NCBI GenBank assembly: GCA_015661045.1
Contig: JACVQG010000123.1
Location: 1 to 5,158 of the forward strand
Length of the DNA: 5,158 bases
From: Dehalococcoidia bacterium
GTDB taxonomy: Bacteria > Chloroflexota > Dehalococcoidia > JACVQG01
Direction: 5' to 3'
Below are positions 5,030 to 5,158 of the stretch, in pieces (position 1 is the first letter of the stretch; every line of letters starts with the position of its first letter). Position numbers and translations under genes: made by a program. Under the pieces are notes generated by a model. That model was not told where the DNA came from. It did no database searches and saw nothing but the letters and a program-made list of their open reading frames with translations.

Positions 5030-5158
5030 CTATTTCACTGGTAGGGTTTGAGAATAACCCAGTACATCCACAACCTGTTGCATACTCCAGCCATTGACCA
5101 CTCCAGAGGGCATAGCAGAGTTCGGCTGTCCAAATCGTACTTTGTGTACGAATTCCCA
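5030..5158 (-). CDS. C-terminal end of a class I c-type cytochrome (partial, enters from the right edge)
   Basis: The minus strand is open from the window edge to a TAG at 5032-5030, giving 42 residues that read like the last part of a cytochrome c domain. VHKVRFGQP (4-12) is followed by AMPSG (15-19), where Met16 is in the position of the axial haem-iron ligand. Next comes VNGWSMQQVVDVLGYSQTLP (21-40), the typical C-terminal helix ending in the conserved aromatic and T-L-P pattern. The haem-attachment CxxCH and any signal peptide would lie beyond the window, so the assignment rests on the tail alone. Such proteins act in the periplasm or outside the membrane as electron carriers. The gene converges with folP and has a strong terminator 24 bases past its stop. 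Confidence 0.6.
   Translation of the reverse strand, partial: WEFVHKVRFGQPNSAMPSGVVNGWSMQQVVDVLGYSQTLPVK

Noticed and set aside
1..5158. CRISPR arrays, tRNA/rRNA genes, riboswitches, toxin-antitoxin or defence genes
   Set aside because: No regularly spaced direct repeats, no cloverleaf or conserved RNA core sequence, and no matching protein families were seen on either strand.

Overview
This looks like an ordinary chromosomal stretch of a bacterium of moderate G+C. It holds one decayed insertion-sequence gene, a minus-strand pair of small conserved genes separated by palindromic repeat DNA, three plus-strand metabolic genes, and the tail of a minus-strand cytochrome gene at the right edge. 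Lineage cannot be fixed from sequence alone. The IS200-type transposase wording, the mosaic of short palindromic intergenic repeats, the folP wording and a cytochrome c tail together resemble Chloroflexota (Dehalococcoidia-like) genomes. That is a weak inference; Bacillota remain possible, since ywbE-type genes are common there.

Left part (1-590): a TnpA gene of the IS200/IS605 Y1 (HUH) type, split by one in-frame TAG that most likely replaced a CAG glutamine codon. It is followed by a very GC-rich hairpin and further nested inverted repeats, probably IS right-end structure. Middle-left (587-1533, minus strand): ywbE (DUF2196) and then a UPF0178/YaiI-family gene whose real start is an internal TTG. 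Between them lies a mosaic of palindromes. The largest spans 1149-1334, folds on itself almost end to end, and supplies the last codon and stop of ywbE.

Middle and right (1697-4930, plus strand): guaB (IMP dehydrogenase, divergent at the NAD site and with a small insertion), then apt (adenine phosphoribosyltransferase) closed by a strong 16-bp-stem terminator, then folP (dihydropteroate synthase) with its own extended -10 promoter. guaB and apt feed purine nucleotide supply by the guanine branch and by adenine salvage; folP makes the folate precursor that de novo purine and thymidylate synthesis need. The order is metabolically coherent, but the terminator and separate promoter mean folP is probably an independent transcription unit. 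A perfect 14-bp-stem terminator at 4976-5005 separates folP from a convergent gene entering from the right, of which only the last 42 codons are present; they read as the C-terminus of a class I c-type cytochrome.

I found no CRISPR array, tRNA, rRNA, riboswitch, toxin-antitoxin pair or defence system, and no convincing new biological system. The points most worth a second look are the large palindrome fused to the end of ywbE, the divergent guaB, the disrupted transposase and the unlisted cytochrome fragment.
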